In this document: positions 1-6,710 of the stretch, one piece after another
How the letters are laid out: the number at the start of each line of letters is the position of its first letter
How positions within the stretch are numbered: the first letter of the stretch is position 1
Assembly (NCBI GenBank): GCA_019420135.1
Contig: JAHZHS010000086.1
Span: 1-8,818 of the forward strand
Direction: 5' to 3'
DNA: 8,818 bases
DNA from: Oscillospiraceae bacterium
GTDB taxonomy: Bacteria; Bacillota; Clostridia; Oscillospirales; Ruminococcaceae
Program-made: the position numbers and the translations under genes
The notes under the pieces: model-generated
Database searches by the model: none
Seen by the model: the letters and a program-made list of their open reading frames with translations, nothing else
Told to the model about the DNA's origin: nothing

Positions 1-659
1 GGGTGCCCTATGCCGACCAGGGCCTGACTCCCATTCCGGATTCGGTTACAGACCGCCAGGCCCTGTTTGTGGGGGATATTCTGGCCACCGGATTCTGGGC
101 GGTGCGGATCTCGGACGTCGGCCCCGAGGACACAGTGCTCATTCTGGGAGCGGGACCGACGGGCATCTGCACCCTGGCCTGCGCCCTGCTCAAGAATCCC
201 CGCAGCATCATTGTCTGCGAGAAAGACCCGGCCCGCCGGGAGTTCGTCCGCGAGCATTATCCGGAAGTCCTGACCGTCGGCCCCGAGGAGGTTGCAAGAC
301 TGGTGGCGCAGACATCGGAACACGGCGGCGCCGATGTGGTGCTGGAGGTGGCCGGTGTGCCGGAGACCTTCCGCCTGGCCTGGGAATGCGCCCGCCCCAA
401 CGCCGTTGTGACGGTGGTGGCCCTCTATGACGGCCCTCAGACGTTGCCTCTGCCCGACATGTACGGCAAAAACCTGACCTTCAAGACGGGCGGTGTGGAT
501 GGCTGTGACTGTGCCGAGATCCTCCGCCTCATCGAGGCAGGCAAGATCGACACCACCCCGCTCATCACCCACACCTACCCGCTGGAGCGGATCGCCGAGG
601 CCTACGACCTGTTTGAACAGCATCGCGACGGTGTCATCAAGGTGGCCATCCAGCCGTAA
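1..659 (+). CDS. Zinc-type medium-chain alcohol dehydrogenase, C-terminal part (5' end outside window)
   Basis: This is the C-terminal 218 residues of a medium-chain dehydrogenase/reductase of the zinc alcohol dehydrogenase type, a cytosolic NAD(P)-dependent oxidoreductase of alcohols or related substrates. Visible residues include GDILATGFWAV (about residues 24-34 of the fragment), which precedes the Rossmann fold in this family. GAGPTG at 49-54 is the dinucleotide-binding GxGxxG loop. DVVLEVAGVPETF (111-123) is the usual nucleotide-fold strand and turn, and the C-terminal HRDGVIKVAIQP is typical of the family end. Full members have about 340-350 residues, so roughly 125 N-terminal residues, including most catalytic zinc ligands, lie upstream of the window. 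The GTG at position 3 is in frame but lies mid-domain and should not be read as the start. The substrate cannot be deduced. The gene ends 60 bp before the -35 box of the next operon, so it is probably a separate transcription unit. Confidence 0.9.
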   Translation, partial: VPYADQGLTPIPDSVTDRQALFVGDILATGFWAVRISDVGPEDTVLILGAGPTGICTLACALLKNPRSIIVCEKDPARREFVREHYPEVLTVGPEEVARLVAQTSEHGGADVVLEVAGVPETFRLAWECARPNAVVTVVALYDGPQTLPLPDMYGKNLTFKTGGVDGCDCAEILRLIEAGKIDTTPLITHTYPLERIAEAYDLFEQHRDGVIKVAIQP

Positions 660-666
660 TGGGAGG

Positions 667-706
667 GCTTGTGCCACGGGTTTCCCGGATAGGATGCCTC
701 ACAAGC
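667..706 (+). other. Stem-loop after the dehydrogenase gene, possible weak transcript end
   Basis: GCTTGTG at 667-673 pairs with CACAAGC at 700-706, enclosing a small hairpin CGGG-TTT-CCCG at 677-687. It follows the dehydrogenase stop by 7 bp and precedes the next promoter, where a terminator would be expected. It lacks a clear T-run: the next thymine-rich stretch is interrupted and overlaps the -35 box. It may be a weak terminator or only an RNA 3'-end structure. Confidence 0.3.
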
Positions 707-718
707 GGTCCGGTATCC

Positions 719-747
719 TTTACACCTTTTGGGAAAAGTCATATAAT
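719..747 (+). promoter_or_regulatory. Sigma-A type promoter of the ymfF-ymfH-lgt-folD operon
   Basis: The -35 box TTTACA (719-724) and -10 box TATAAT (742-747) are separated by exactly 17 bp, close to the housekeeping consensus. Transcription would start near 754, giving a leader of about 90 nt before the ymfF start. No other good promoter is seen before lgt or folD, so this one probably drives all four genes. Confidence 0.8.
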
Positions 748-765
748 GAAACATAACTGTATTGC

Positions 766-803
766 GGCCCGACGGCGGGAATTTTTGTGAAATCCCGTCG
801 GCC
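766..803 (+). other. Imperfect hairpin in the 5' leader of ymfF
   Basis: GGCCCGACGGCGGGA (766-780) can pair with TCCCGTCGGCC (793-803) with small bulges, around a 12-nt loop. It starts about a dozen bases after the predicted transcription start and ends well upstream of the ribosome binding site at 831-836, so it does not hide that site. No T-run follows, so it is not an intrinsic terminator. It may simply stabilise the 5' end of the mRNA. Confidence 0.4.
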
Positions 804-830
804 ACGCTGCAGAATCAAATTCCCCATTGC

Positions 831-836
831 AGGAGG
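831..836 (+). promoter_or_regulatory. Ribosome binding site that fixes the TTG start of ymfF
   Basis: A perfect AGGAGG lies 7 nt before the TTG at 844. It decides the start: the longer reading from GTG at 787 has no such site and would begin inside the leader hairpin. Confidence 0.85.
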
Positions 837-843
837 TAGTTCT

Positions 844-2121
844 TTGCAACGAAAACAACTGGCGCCCGGGGTCTTTCTGACCGAGCTGGACGCAGAAAAA
901 TTCAATCGCTGCCGCATTGCCATCCATCTCCGTTACCCGGCCCGGCGGGAAAGCGCCACCGATGCCGCGGTGCTTTCCATGGTGCTGGAGCGGGGCTATG
1001 CGGGCTGCCCTGATATGACGAAGCTGTCCCGGCGGCTGGCCGCCCTGTATGGCGCCGATCTGGGGGTCGACCTGAGCAGCGCGGGAGGCGACCGGGTGCT
1101 CTCGGCGGACATCTGCGGCATCAAGCAGCAGTTTGCCCTTGCCGGGGAGGATCTGGTGGCATCCTATGCCGACATTGTGTTCGGCGTGCTGTTCGATCCC
1201 TATCTGGTGGACGGCAGTTTCGACCCGGAGGCGGTGCGCATCGAGAAGGAATCCCTGCGTCGCCGCCTGCAGGGCGAATACAATGACAAGCGGCTTTACT
1301 GTGTGCGCCAGGCCCGCCGCCGCTTTTACGGCGACAACCCGGCGGGCATTGAGCTGTACGGCTATCTCAGCGAGATCGACGCCGTTACGCCGCAGACGCT
1401 CCGGACAGAGTATGACAGGATTCTTGCCCAGTCCTCCATTGAGGTCATGGTGCAGGGGGCGGATGCCGAGGCGGTGGCCCGTCGCCTGCAGGACCGGCTG
1501 GCCGGGATCCGACGGACCCCGGCACAGATCACCCGCCTAAACCCGGTGCCCGCTGGTCCGGTACGGCACTATACCGAGGAAATCGCCGGACTGACCCAGG
1601 GAAAGCTCTGCATGCTGTTCACCCGGGACAAAGCGGAGGACCTGCCCTCCATTCACGTGCTGCGCATGGCCATGGGAATTTTCGGCGGCACAGCAACCAG
1701 CCGTCTGTTCCGCAATGTCCGGGAGAAGCAGAGCCTTTGCTACTACTGCGGCTCCAGCGCCCTGCGGGCGGCGGGGGTCATGATGGTGGATTCCGGTGTG
1801 GAGTCGGCCAATATCGAGAAGGCAGAAGCCGCCATTTTGAAGGAACTGTCCGACCTCTGCGCCCGCCCTGTGGACGGGGAGGAGATGGAACAGTGCCGCC
1901 GCACGCTGCTTGCGGGTATCGATGCAGTGGGCGACAGCCTCTCCGGGTTGGCAAGCTGGTATTACGGCCAGATCATGCGCGGAGAGCCCCTGGTTGACCC
2001 GGAGCAGGGCAAGGCGCAGATGCTTGCCGTCACGCCGCAGCAGGTGCAGGAGATCCTGCAGAGTTACAGCTATTCGGTCTGCTATGCGCTGACCGGACGG
2101 GGAGAGGAGGCGGACGCATGA
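844..2121 (+). CDS. ymfF: YmfF, M16-like protein lacking the zinc motif (EF-P modification-associated family)
   Basis: A 425-residue cytosolic protein of the M16 (pitrilysin-like) fold, matching the YmfF family that databases call EF-P 5-aminopentanol modification-associated protein (often spelled YfmF). Two M16 repeats fill the length. Where an active enzyme would carry HxxEH, this protein reads LSMVLERGYAGCPD (about 44-57), with no zinc ligands, so it is predicted to be non-catalytic by itself. The C-terminal half keeps the substrate-side signature GGTATSRLFRNVREK...LCYY (about 281-301), with the Arg/Tyr pattern of M16 C-domains. By analogy with mitochondrial processing peptidase and other two-subunit M16 enzymes, it likely pairs with the product of ymfH, whose start overlaps its stop in ATGA. 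The start is TTG, chosen from the AGGAGG 7 nt upstream; MQRKQLAPGVFLTEL then aligns with the family N-terminus. The EF-P link is family-level knowledge and not visible here; the direct peptide substrate is unknown. Confidence 0.85.
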   Translation: MQRKQLAPGVFLTELDAEKFNRCRIAIHLRYPARRESATDAAVLSMVLERGYAGCPDMTKLSRRLAALYGADLGVDLSSAGGDRVLSADICGIKQQFALAGEDLVASYADIVFGVLFDPYLVDGSFDPEAVRIEKESLRRRLQGEYNDKRLYCVRQARRRFYGDNPAGIELYGYLSEIDAVTPQTLRTEYDRILAQSSIEVMVQGADAEAVARRLQDRLAGIRRTPAQITRLNPVPAGPVRHYTEEIAGLTQGKLCMLFTRDKAEDLPSIHVLRMAMGIFGGTATSRLFRNVREKQSLCYYCGSSALRAAGVMMVDSGVESANIEKAEAAILKELSDLCARPVDGEEMEQCRRTLLAGIDAVGDSLSGLASWYYGQIMRGEPLVDPEQGKAQMLAVTPQQVQEILQSYSYSVCYALTGRGEEADA

Positions 2122-3389
2122 GCACCATCCGTGAAAAAGCCGCCGCGGCGGTGCGCTGCCGCAAGACCGTTCTGGACAGCGGCCTCACCGTTCTCTGCCG
2201 GACTATGCCGGGATACAGCACGGTGCATGCCATGTACGGCACGGCGTTCGGTTCCACCACCCGGGAATTCATCCTGGACGGCAAACCCATCGCCCTGCCT
2301 GCCGGGACCGCTCATTTCCTGGAGCACAAGATGTTCGAATCGGAGGAGGGCGATGCCTTCGCCCTCTACGCAAAAACCGGCGCATCGGCCAACGCCTTCA
2401 CCAGCTGGGACCGTACCTGCTATATCTTCTCGGCCACCAGCCGTATTGACGAAAATCTGGATATCCTGCTCAACATGGTGGGCAAACCCTGGTTCACCAA
2501 AGAGACCATCGCCAAGGAGCAGGGCATCATCGGCCAGGAGATCAAGATGTATGACGACAGTCCCGACTGGCGGCTGCTGACGGGGCTGTTCCGCTGCCTC
2601 TATCCCACCGATCCCATCCGGGACGACATTGCGGGCACGGTGGAGAGCATCGCACAGCTGACACCCGAGATGCTCTACGCCTGCACCGATGCATTCTACC
2701 GTCCTGAAAATATGGTGCTGGCCGTGGCGGGCAATATCGAGCTGGAACAGGCGGTGGAAGCCTGCCGACGTGCCGGGCTGGACAAGCCCACGGCGCCGCA
2801 TACCGTCGAGTTGCCGGAACCTGCCCCGGAAGGTCCCGTCGCGCAGCGGGAACTGCAATTCACCATGCCGGTGACCCGGCCCTGCTTTGCCCTGGGCTAC
2901 CGGGAACAGCCCATTGCCCGGGGAGATATCAAGCGGGAAATTCTGTGTGATATGCTGCCCGACCTGGTCTGCGGAGGGCTGACCGAACTCTACCGCAAGC
3001 TGTATGATCAGGCGCTGGTGAACCCCGAGTTCAGCGGGGACTATGTGCTGACGCGCAGCGCCTGCTCCATTGCCTTCACCGGGGAAAGTTCCTGCCCGCG
3101 GGAGGTGGCGCAGATGGTGCGCGATGAGATCGCCCGTCTGCGCCGGGATGGCGTGGACCCGGAACTGTTCACCCTGGTGAAAAACCAGATGTATGGCGAG
3201 CTGCTGGCTGTGCTGGAAGGGGTGGAGGACGCCGCAGGGCAGATGGCACTGGCCTTCCTGAAGGGCACTACGCTGGAGGACCAGATTGCCATGCTGGCAA
3301 GCCTGACCCCCGCCGATGCGGACGAGGCGCTCCAGACCATGATGCTGCCGGAGAACGAGGCCTACGTCGAGATCACCCCGCAGCAGTAA
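2118..3389 (+). CDS. ymfH: YmfH, zinc-dependent M16 family peptidase (EF-P modification-associated family)
   Basis: A 423-residue M16 metallopeptidase homologue. The inverted zinc motif HFLEH is intact at 66-70 (His66 and His70 as ligands, Glu69 as catalytic base). The distal acidic ligand is probably Glu141 in GIIGQEIKMYDD, the usual place in this subfamily. The segment NAFTSWDRTCYIFSA (about 92-106) is the conserved strand that follows the zinc helix, and CGGLTELYRKLYDQ in the second half is the C-domain signature. Length matches YmfH of Bacillus. The start ATG overlaps the ymfF stop by 4 bp (ATGA at 2118-2121) and is preceded by a purine-rich GGAGAGGAGG at 2101-2110, so translation is probably coupled and gives near-equal amounts of both proteins. 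It is expected to form a heterodimer with YmfF in the cytosol. Databases often name it YfmH and link it to EF-P 5-aminopentanol modification; its natural substrate is not established from sequence. Confidence 0.88.
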   Translation: MSTIREKAAAAVRCRKTVLDSGLTVLCRTMPGYSTVHAMYGTAFGSTTREFILDGKPIALPAGTAHFLEHKMFESEEGDAFALYAKTGASANAFTSWDRTCYIFSATSRIDENLDILLNMVGKPWFTKETIAKEQGIIGQEIKMYDDSPDWRLLTGLFRCLYPTDPIRDDIAGTVESIAQLTPEMLYACTDAFYRPENMVLAVAGNIELEQAVEACRRAGLDKPTAPHTVELPEPAPEGPVAQRELQFTMPVTRPCFALGYREQPIARGDIKREILCDMLPDLVCGGLTELYRKLYDQALVNPEFSGDYVLTRSACSIAFTGESSCPREVAQMVRDEIARLRRDGVDPELFTLVKNQMYGELLAVLEGVEDAAGQMALAFLKGTTLEDQIAMLASLTPADADEALQTMMLPENEAYVEITPQQ

Positions 3390-3477
3390 CCATCCCCGGA
3401 CGGTGGGCAATCTGCCCGCAAAACATACAATCGAGAGGGTGGCCGAATTCCGGCTGCCCCGAGAGGTGGGAAAATCA

Positions 3478-4665
3478 ATGACCTATCATGTGCAATTTCC
3501 GGGCCTGGGCCTGGAGCTGACCCTCAATCGTGTGGCGTTCAGCATTGGCAATTTTGACGTGTACTGGTACGGCATCATCATTGCGGCAGGAATGCTGCTG
3601 GCTATGCTGTTTGCCTTCCGGTACGCAGTGGACTTCGGCATCGACGCTGACCGCCTGGTGGATGTGGTGCTCATCGGCACGGTGGCAGCCATCATCTGTG
3701 CCCGCGCCTACTATGTGATCTTCGCCCCCTTCCAGTACGACAGCATCTGGGAGATGATCGACATCCGGGAAGGGGGCCTCGCCATTTACGGCGGTGTGCT
3801 GGGGGCCTTCATCTTCGGCGGGCTGGCTGCCAAGTGGCGGAAAGTCCCCATCCTGCCGCTGTTCGATCTGGTGGGCATCTGCTTTTTGATCGGCCAGGGC
3901 ATTGGCCGCTGGGCCAACTTCATCAACCAGGAGGCCTTCGGTACTAACACCACGCTGCCCTGGGGCATGTACAGCGAGGGTACCGAACGCTACCTTGCCA
4001 GTGTGCAGTCCACCCTTGCCGCAGAGGGCGTTACCGTTGATTCCTCTCTGCCGGTGCATCCGACCTTTCTGTATGAAAGCCTCTGGTGCCTGTTGGGCTT
4101 TGTGATTCTGACCCTGCTTATCAAGCGCCGCCGCTTCCATGGACAGCTCTTTTTGTCCTACATCATCTGGTACGGCATCGGCCGATTCTGGATCGAGGGC
4201 CTGCGCACTGACTCTCTCATGATTACCGACACCCTGCGCACCAGCCAGCTGGTCGCGCTGCTGTCGGTGGCGGTGGCGGTCATCCTGATGGCTGTGGGCC
4301 TGACCCGTGCAAAGGGCAAACAGCTGATGGTCCCGCTGGCAGTAGCCGACATCAAGATGGCCGACGGCCCCATTGCGGTGATCCCGACCAGCCTTCCCGC
4401 ATCGGCAAGCCATAAAGAATTTGTCAGCGCAACGGCGGAGATGAACCAGAAAATCGTGGAAAATGTGGAAAAAGACCATGACAAAACCGCAGACACAGTG
4501 GAGCAACCTGAGGCGGAAAGCGGCGAGAGCAAATCTTCCGCCGGCGCCGCGGACACCGTAGCTTCCGATGCCGGGCAGAGTGCAGAGCAGCCGCCCCGGG
4601 AGGAAGAACCCGCACAACCCCAGGAGACAGAACAGGAGGACAGTCATGCAGGCACAGATCATTGA
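3478..4665 (+). CDS. lgt: Phosphatidylglycerol--prolipoprotein diacylglyceryl transferase with long C-terminal tail
   Basis: Lgt transfers the diacylglyceryl group from phosphatidylglycerol to the lipobox cysteine of prolipoproteins, the first step of bacterial lipoprotein maturation, in the cytoplasmic membrane. The Lgt signature GRWANFINQEAFG is complete at 143-155. REGGLAIYGGVLGA (97-110) is the active-site loop, with Tyr where E. coli has His, as is usual in Firmicutes. HPTFLYES (194-201) and GIGRFWIEGLRTDS (233-246) carry further conserved Arg/Glu residues. About seven hydrophobic segments lie between residues 26 and 275. Start is ATG 3478, with GAGAGGTGG 7 nt upstream; the in-frame GTG at 3403 would add a 25-residue hydrophilic leader and is rejected. 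The protein has 395 residues where the family usually has about 260-300: residues from about 280 form a hydrophilic tail, and its last 80 are rich in Glu, Asp, Ala, Ser and Gln with no aromatics. The 3' end overlaps folD by 20 bp. Confidence 0.95.
   Translation: MTYHVQFPGLGLELTLNRVAFSIGNFDVYWYGIIIAAGMLLAMLFAFRYAVDFGIDADRLVDVVLIGTVAAIICARAYYVIFAPFQYDSIWEMIDIREGGLAIYGGVLGAFIFGGLAAKWRKVPILPLFDLVGICFLIGQGIGRWANFINQEAFGTNTTLPWGMYSEGTERYLASVQSTLAAEGVTVDSSLPVHPTFLYESLWCLLGFVILTLLIKRRRFHGQLFLSYIIWYGIGRFWIEGLRTDSLMITDTLRTSQLVALLSVAVAVILMAVGLTRAKGKQLMVPLAVADIKMADGPIAVIPTSLPASASHKEFVSATAEMNQKIVENVEKDHDKTADTVEQPEAESGESKSSAGAADTVASDAGQSAEQPPREEEPAQPQETEQEDSHAGTDH
4634..4640 (+). promoter_or_regulatory. 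Ribosome binding site of folD inside the end of lgt
   Basis: AGGAGGA sits 5 nt before the folD ATG at 4646 and lies within the last codons of lgt. It supports the ATG at 4646 over the upstream in-frame start at 4568. Confidence 0.85.
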
Positions 4666-5500
4666 CGGAAAAGCCCTGGCCGCTCAGGTCAAGGCGGAGG
4701 CCGCGGCAGAGACCGCCGCACTGAAAGAAAAAGGCGTCAACCCCTGCCTGGCGGTGGTGCTGGTGGGGGAGGACCCCGCCAGCCAGGTCTATGTCCGGGG
4801 CAAGGCCAAGGATTGCCACGACTGCGGCATCGATAGCCGTGTCATCCGCCTGCCGGAGGAGACCACCCAGGAGGAACTGCTCAAGCTGGTGGGGGAGCTG
4901 GCCGCCGACAAGGCGGTCAACGGCATTCTGGTGCAGCTGCCCCTGCCCGCCCAGATCGACGAGAAGGCGGTCATCGACGCCATCCCGCCGGAAAAGGACG
5001 TGGACGGTTTCTCTCCGGTCAATGTAGGCCGGATGCAGATCGGGGAGCCCTGCTTTTTGCCCTGCACCCCGGCGGGCTGCATCCGCATGATCGAGTCCAC
5101 CGGCACCTCCATTGAGGGCAAGCACGCAGTGGTCATCGGCCGGTCCAACATTGTGGGCAAGCCCGCGGCACTGCTGCTGCTGGCCAAAAACGCCACCGTC
5201 ACCATCTGCCACTCCCGCACAGCCAACCTTAAGGAGCTGTGCGCGGGTGCGGACATTCTGGTAGCTGCAGTGGGCAAGGCCGGGTTTGTGACCGGCGACA
5301 TGATCAAACCCGGTGCGGTGGTCATTGATGTGGGCATCAACCGCGGGGAGGACGGCAAGCTCCACGGCGATGTGGACTTTGCCGCTGCCTGCGAAAAGGC
5401 CGCCTACATCACTCCGGTGCCCGGCGGCGTGGGCCCCATGACCCGCGCCATGCTCATGAAAAACACCGTCCAGGCAGCGGCCCGTCAGAACGGCCTGTAA
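4646..5500 (+). CDS. folD: Bifunctional methylenetetrahydrofolate dehydrogenase / methenyltetrahydrofolate cyclohydrolase
   Basis: FolD interconverts 5,10-methylene-, 5,10-methenyl- and 10-formyl-tetrahydrofolate using NADP(H), supplying one-carbon units for purines and formyl-Met-tRNA in the cytosol. The 284-residue length is normal. The catalytic pair is Tyr49 and Lys53 in YVRGK. The first family signature is GILVQLPLP (93-101), followed by PPEKDVDGF with the folate-binding Asp at 120. GRSNIVGKPAA (165-175) is the nucleotide-binding loop, and the second signature PGGVGPMT is at 259-266. The start ATG overlaps the end of lgt by 20 bp in another frame, with AGGAGGA 5 nt upstream, so the two genes are on one transcript and folD may be translationally coupled. 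It is the last gene of the operon, with a strong terminator 30 bp beyond the stop. I see nothing missing or unusual in the protein. Confidence 0.97.
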   Translation: MQAQIIDGKALAAQVKAEAAAETAALKEKGVNPCLAVVLVGEDPASQVYVRGKAKDCHDCGIDSRVIRLPEETTQEELLKLVGELAADKAVNGILVQLPLPAQIDEKAVIDAIPPEKDVDGFSPVNVGRMQIGEPCFLPCTPAGCIRMIESTGTSIEGKHAVVIGRSNIVGKPAALLLLAKNATVTICHSRTANLKELCAGADILVAAVGKAGFVTGDMIKPGAVVIDVGINRGEDGKLHGDVDFAAACEKAAYITPVPGGVGPMTRAMLMKNTVQAAARQNGL

Positions 5501-5530
5501 ACCCGGCGGTTCCACAGCAACACAAACGAT

Positions 5531-5571
5531 AAAAGGCGGATGCCCGGTGAAAATCGGGCATCCGCCTTTTT
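5531..5571 (+). terminator. Intrinsic terminator after folD, probably bidirectional
   Basis: AAAAGGCGGATGCCCG (5531-5546) and CGGGCATCCGCCTTTT (5555-5570) form a 16-bp perfect stem around an 8-nt loop. The + strand RNA ends in five U's at 5567-5571, ending the ymfF-ymfH-lgt-folD transcript. On the - strand the stem is followed by TTTT-ATCG-TTT, so it can also stop the asnS-mutY transcript that converges from the right. mutY ends about 80 bp away and no better - strand terminator is visible. Confidence 0.9.
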
Positions 5572-5651
5572 GTCGGCCTTTGGTGAAAATGTTGAAAATC
5601 AATCGGTGTCCGGGTCTGTGGGAACCGGCCTTCCCGGAAGCTCCGTAAGAC

Positions 5652-6710
5652 TCAGGGCTCAGTCCCTGCCTTGCCTTCCATGGCGGGCAGGTAGGCGGCA
5701 AAGGCGCTGGGCACCGAGTAGAGAGCCGCTACCTCTTCCGCTATGGCCCAGACGCAGTTTCCGGGCAGGGCGGGGGAGGCATCCGTCTCCGCCAGCCATC
5801 CCTCCATCTGCCAGACCTTGTGGGTGAAGACGTGCTTGGCCGGACCCAGCGGAGAGAGCATCCGGACAGGGATTCCCATTCCGGCCAGTGCTTCACGGAC
5901 GCCGCCGGAAGTCAGCCGCCCGTCCAGAACCAGCGGTTGCCACAGCTTTGCCAGCAGCCCTTTGTCAGGCCTCTTTTGCAGCAGTACACCGCTGGGACCA
6001 CGCACTACCACCACCGTCAGCGGCAGCTCCGGCCGGGCCTTTTTGGCAGGCTTGACCGGCAGCGACGCCGCCCGGCCGGAGGCCCTGCCCAGACAGATGT
6101 GGGCCAGCGGACAATCCTCACACAAGGGGGCGCCGTTGGGCAGACAAACCAGGGCGCCCAGCTCCATCAATGCCTGGTTGAAATCTCCCGGCGCGTCGTC
6201 AGGCAGCTGCTCACAGACCCGTCCGGTGAACAGACGCTTGGTCTCGGGGCGGGTGATGTCGGCATCATCGTCGTAGAGGCGGGCAAACACCCGCAGCACG
6301 TTGCCGTCCACCGCAGGCACCGCCATGCCGAATCCGATGCTGGCAATGGCCCCGGCGGTGTAGTCCCCGATGCCGGGCAGGGCCCGCAGAGCGTGGTAGT
6401 CGGCAGGTAGTTCGCCTCCGTACTGCTCGCAGAGGATACGGGCGGCCTTCTGCAGGTTGGCAGCCCGGCTGTAGTAACCCAGCCCCTGCCACAGTTTGCG
6501 CAGCCGGTCGGGGTCGCAGGCAGCCAGGGCGGCAGGGTCGGGCAGTTCGGCCACAAAGCGCTCGTAGTAGGGCACGGCGGCGGTCATGCGCGTCTGCTGG
6601 AGCATGATTTCACTGATCCAGATATGATACGGAGTAGGCTCCTGCCGGAAAGGCAGGAGCCTACGATTTTCATAGAACCAGTCCAGCAGCGCGCGGGAAA
6701 ACCGCTGCAT
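5652..6710 (-). CDS. mutY: A/G-specific adenine glycosylase MutY
   Basis: MutY removes adenine mispaired with 8-oxoguanine, starting base-excision repair that prevents G:C to T:A mutations. In the 352-residue protein, catalytic Glu34 is in SEIMLQQT (33-40). The helix-hairpin-helix is LPGIGDYTAGAI (111-122), and the catalytic Asp135 is in PAVDGNV (132-138). The iron-sulfur cysteines are 189, 197, 200 and 206, a C-x7-C-x2-C-x5-C pattern with one extra residue in the first gap compared with the textbook C-x6-C. From about residue 230 a NUDIX-like C-terminal domain follows (TVVVVRGPSGVLLQKRP), with FTH at 295-297 in the place of the FSH loop that reads 8-oxoG. The ATG shares one base with the asnS stop (TGATG) and has GGAGGG 5 nt upstream (6716-6721), so it depends on asnS transcription. 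A perfect inverted repeat lies in codons 16-26. Confidence 0.95.
   Translation of the reverse strand: MQRFSRALLDWFYENRRLLPFRQEPTPYHIWISEIMLQQTRMTAAVPYYERFVAELPDPAALAACDPDRLRKLWQGLGYYSRAANLQKAARILCEQYGGELPADYHALRALPGIGDYTAGAIASIGFGMAVPAVDGNVLRVFARLYDDDADITRPETKRLFTGRVCEQLPDDAPGDFNQALMELGALVCLPNGAPLCEDCPLAHICLGRASGRAASLPVKPAKKARPELPLTVVVVRGPSGVLLQKRPDKGLLAKLWQPLVLDGRLTSGGVREALAGMGIPVRMLSPLGPAKHVFTHKVWQMEGWLAETDASPALPGNCVWAIAEEVAALYSVPSAFAAYLPAMEGKAGTEP
6634..6664 (-). repeat. 13-bp perfect inverted repeat inside the mutY coding sequence
   Basis: GTAGGCTCCTGCC (6634-6646) and GGCAGGAGCCTAC (6652-6664) are exact reverse complements around a 5-nt loop. In mutY mRNA this is a very stable hairpin that begins about 46 nt after the start codon and encodes RRLLPFRQEPT, which includes the conserved LPxR segment. 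No T-run follows in the mutY direction, so it is not a normal intrinsic terminator. Confidence 0.85.

Noticed and set aside
787..843. Upstream GTG start for ymfF
   Set aside because: It lies inside the leader hairpin and lacks a ribosome binding site, while TTG 844 has AGGAGG 7 nt upstream and fits the family N-terminus.
2082..3410. Long open frame of 442 codons on the - strand opposite ymfH
   Set aside because: The + strand frame encodes a clear M16 peptidase with an intact HFLEH motif. In GC-rich DNA the antisense frame stays open by codon bias; its translation is rich in Gly, His, Gln and Arg with no recognisable domain.
3426..3431. TACAAT as a -10 box for a separate lgt promoter
   Set aside because: The region 17-18 bp upstream reads as G-rich sequence with no resemblance to a -35 box.
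3403..3477. Upstream GTG start for lgt
   Set aside because: It would add 25 hydrophilic residues that are not typical of Lgt. ATG 3478 has a good ribosome binding site and begins at the normal N-terminus.
3475..4662. Open frame of 395 codons on the - strand opposite lgt
   Set aside because: It mirrors lgt almost base for base. The + strand has the full Lgt signature, so this is an antisense shadow.
4424..5701. Open frame of 425 codons on the - strand opposite folD and the lgt end
   Set aside because: It runs through the strong terminator and opposite a textbook FolD; it is an artefact of GC-rich codon use.
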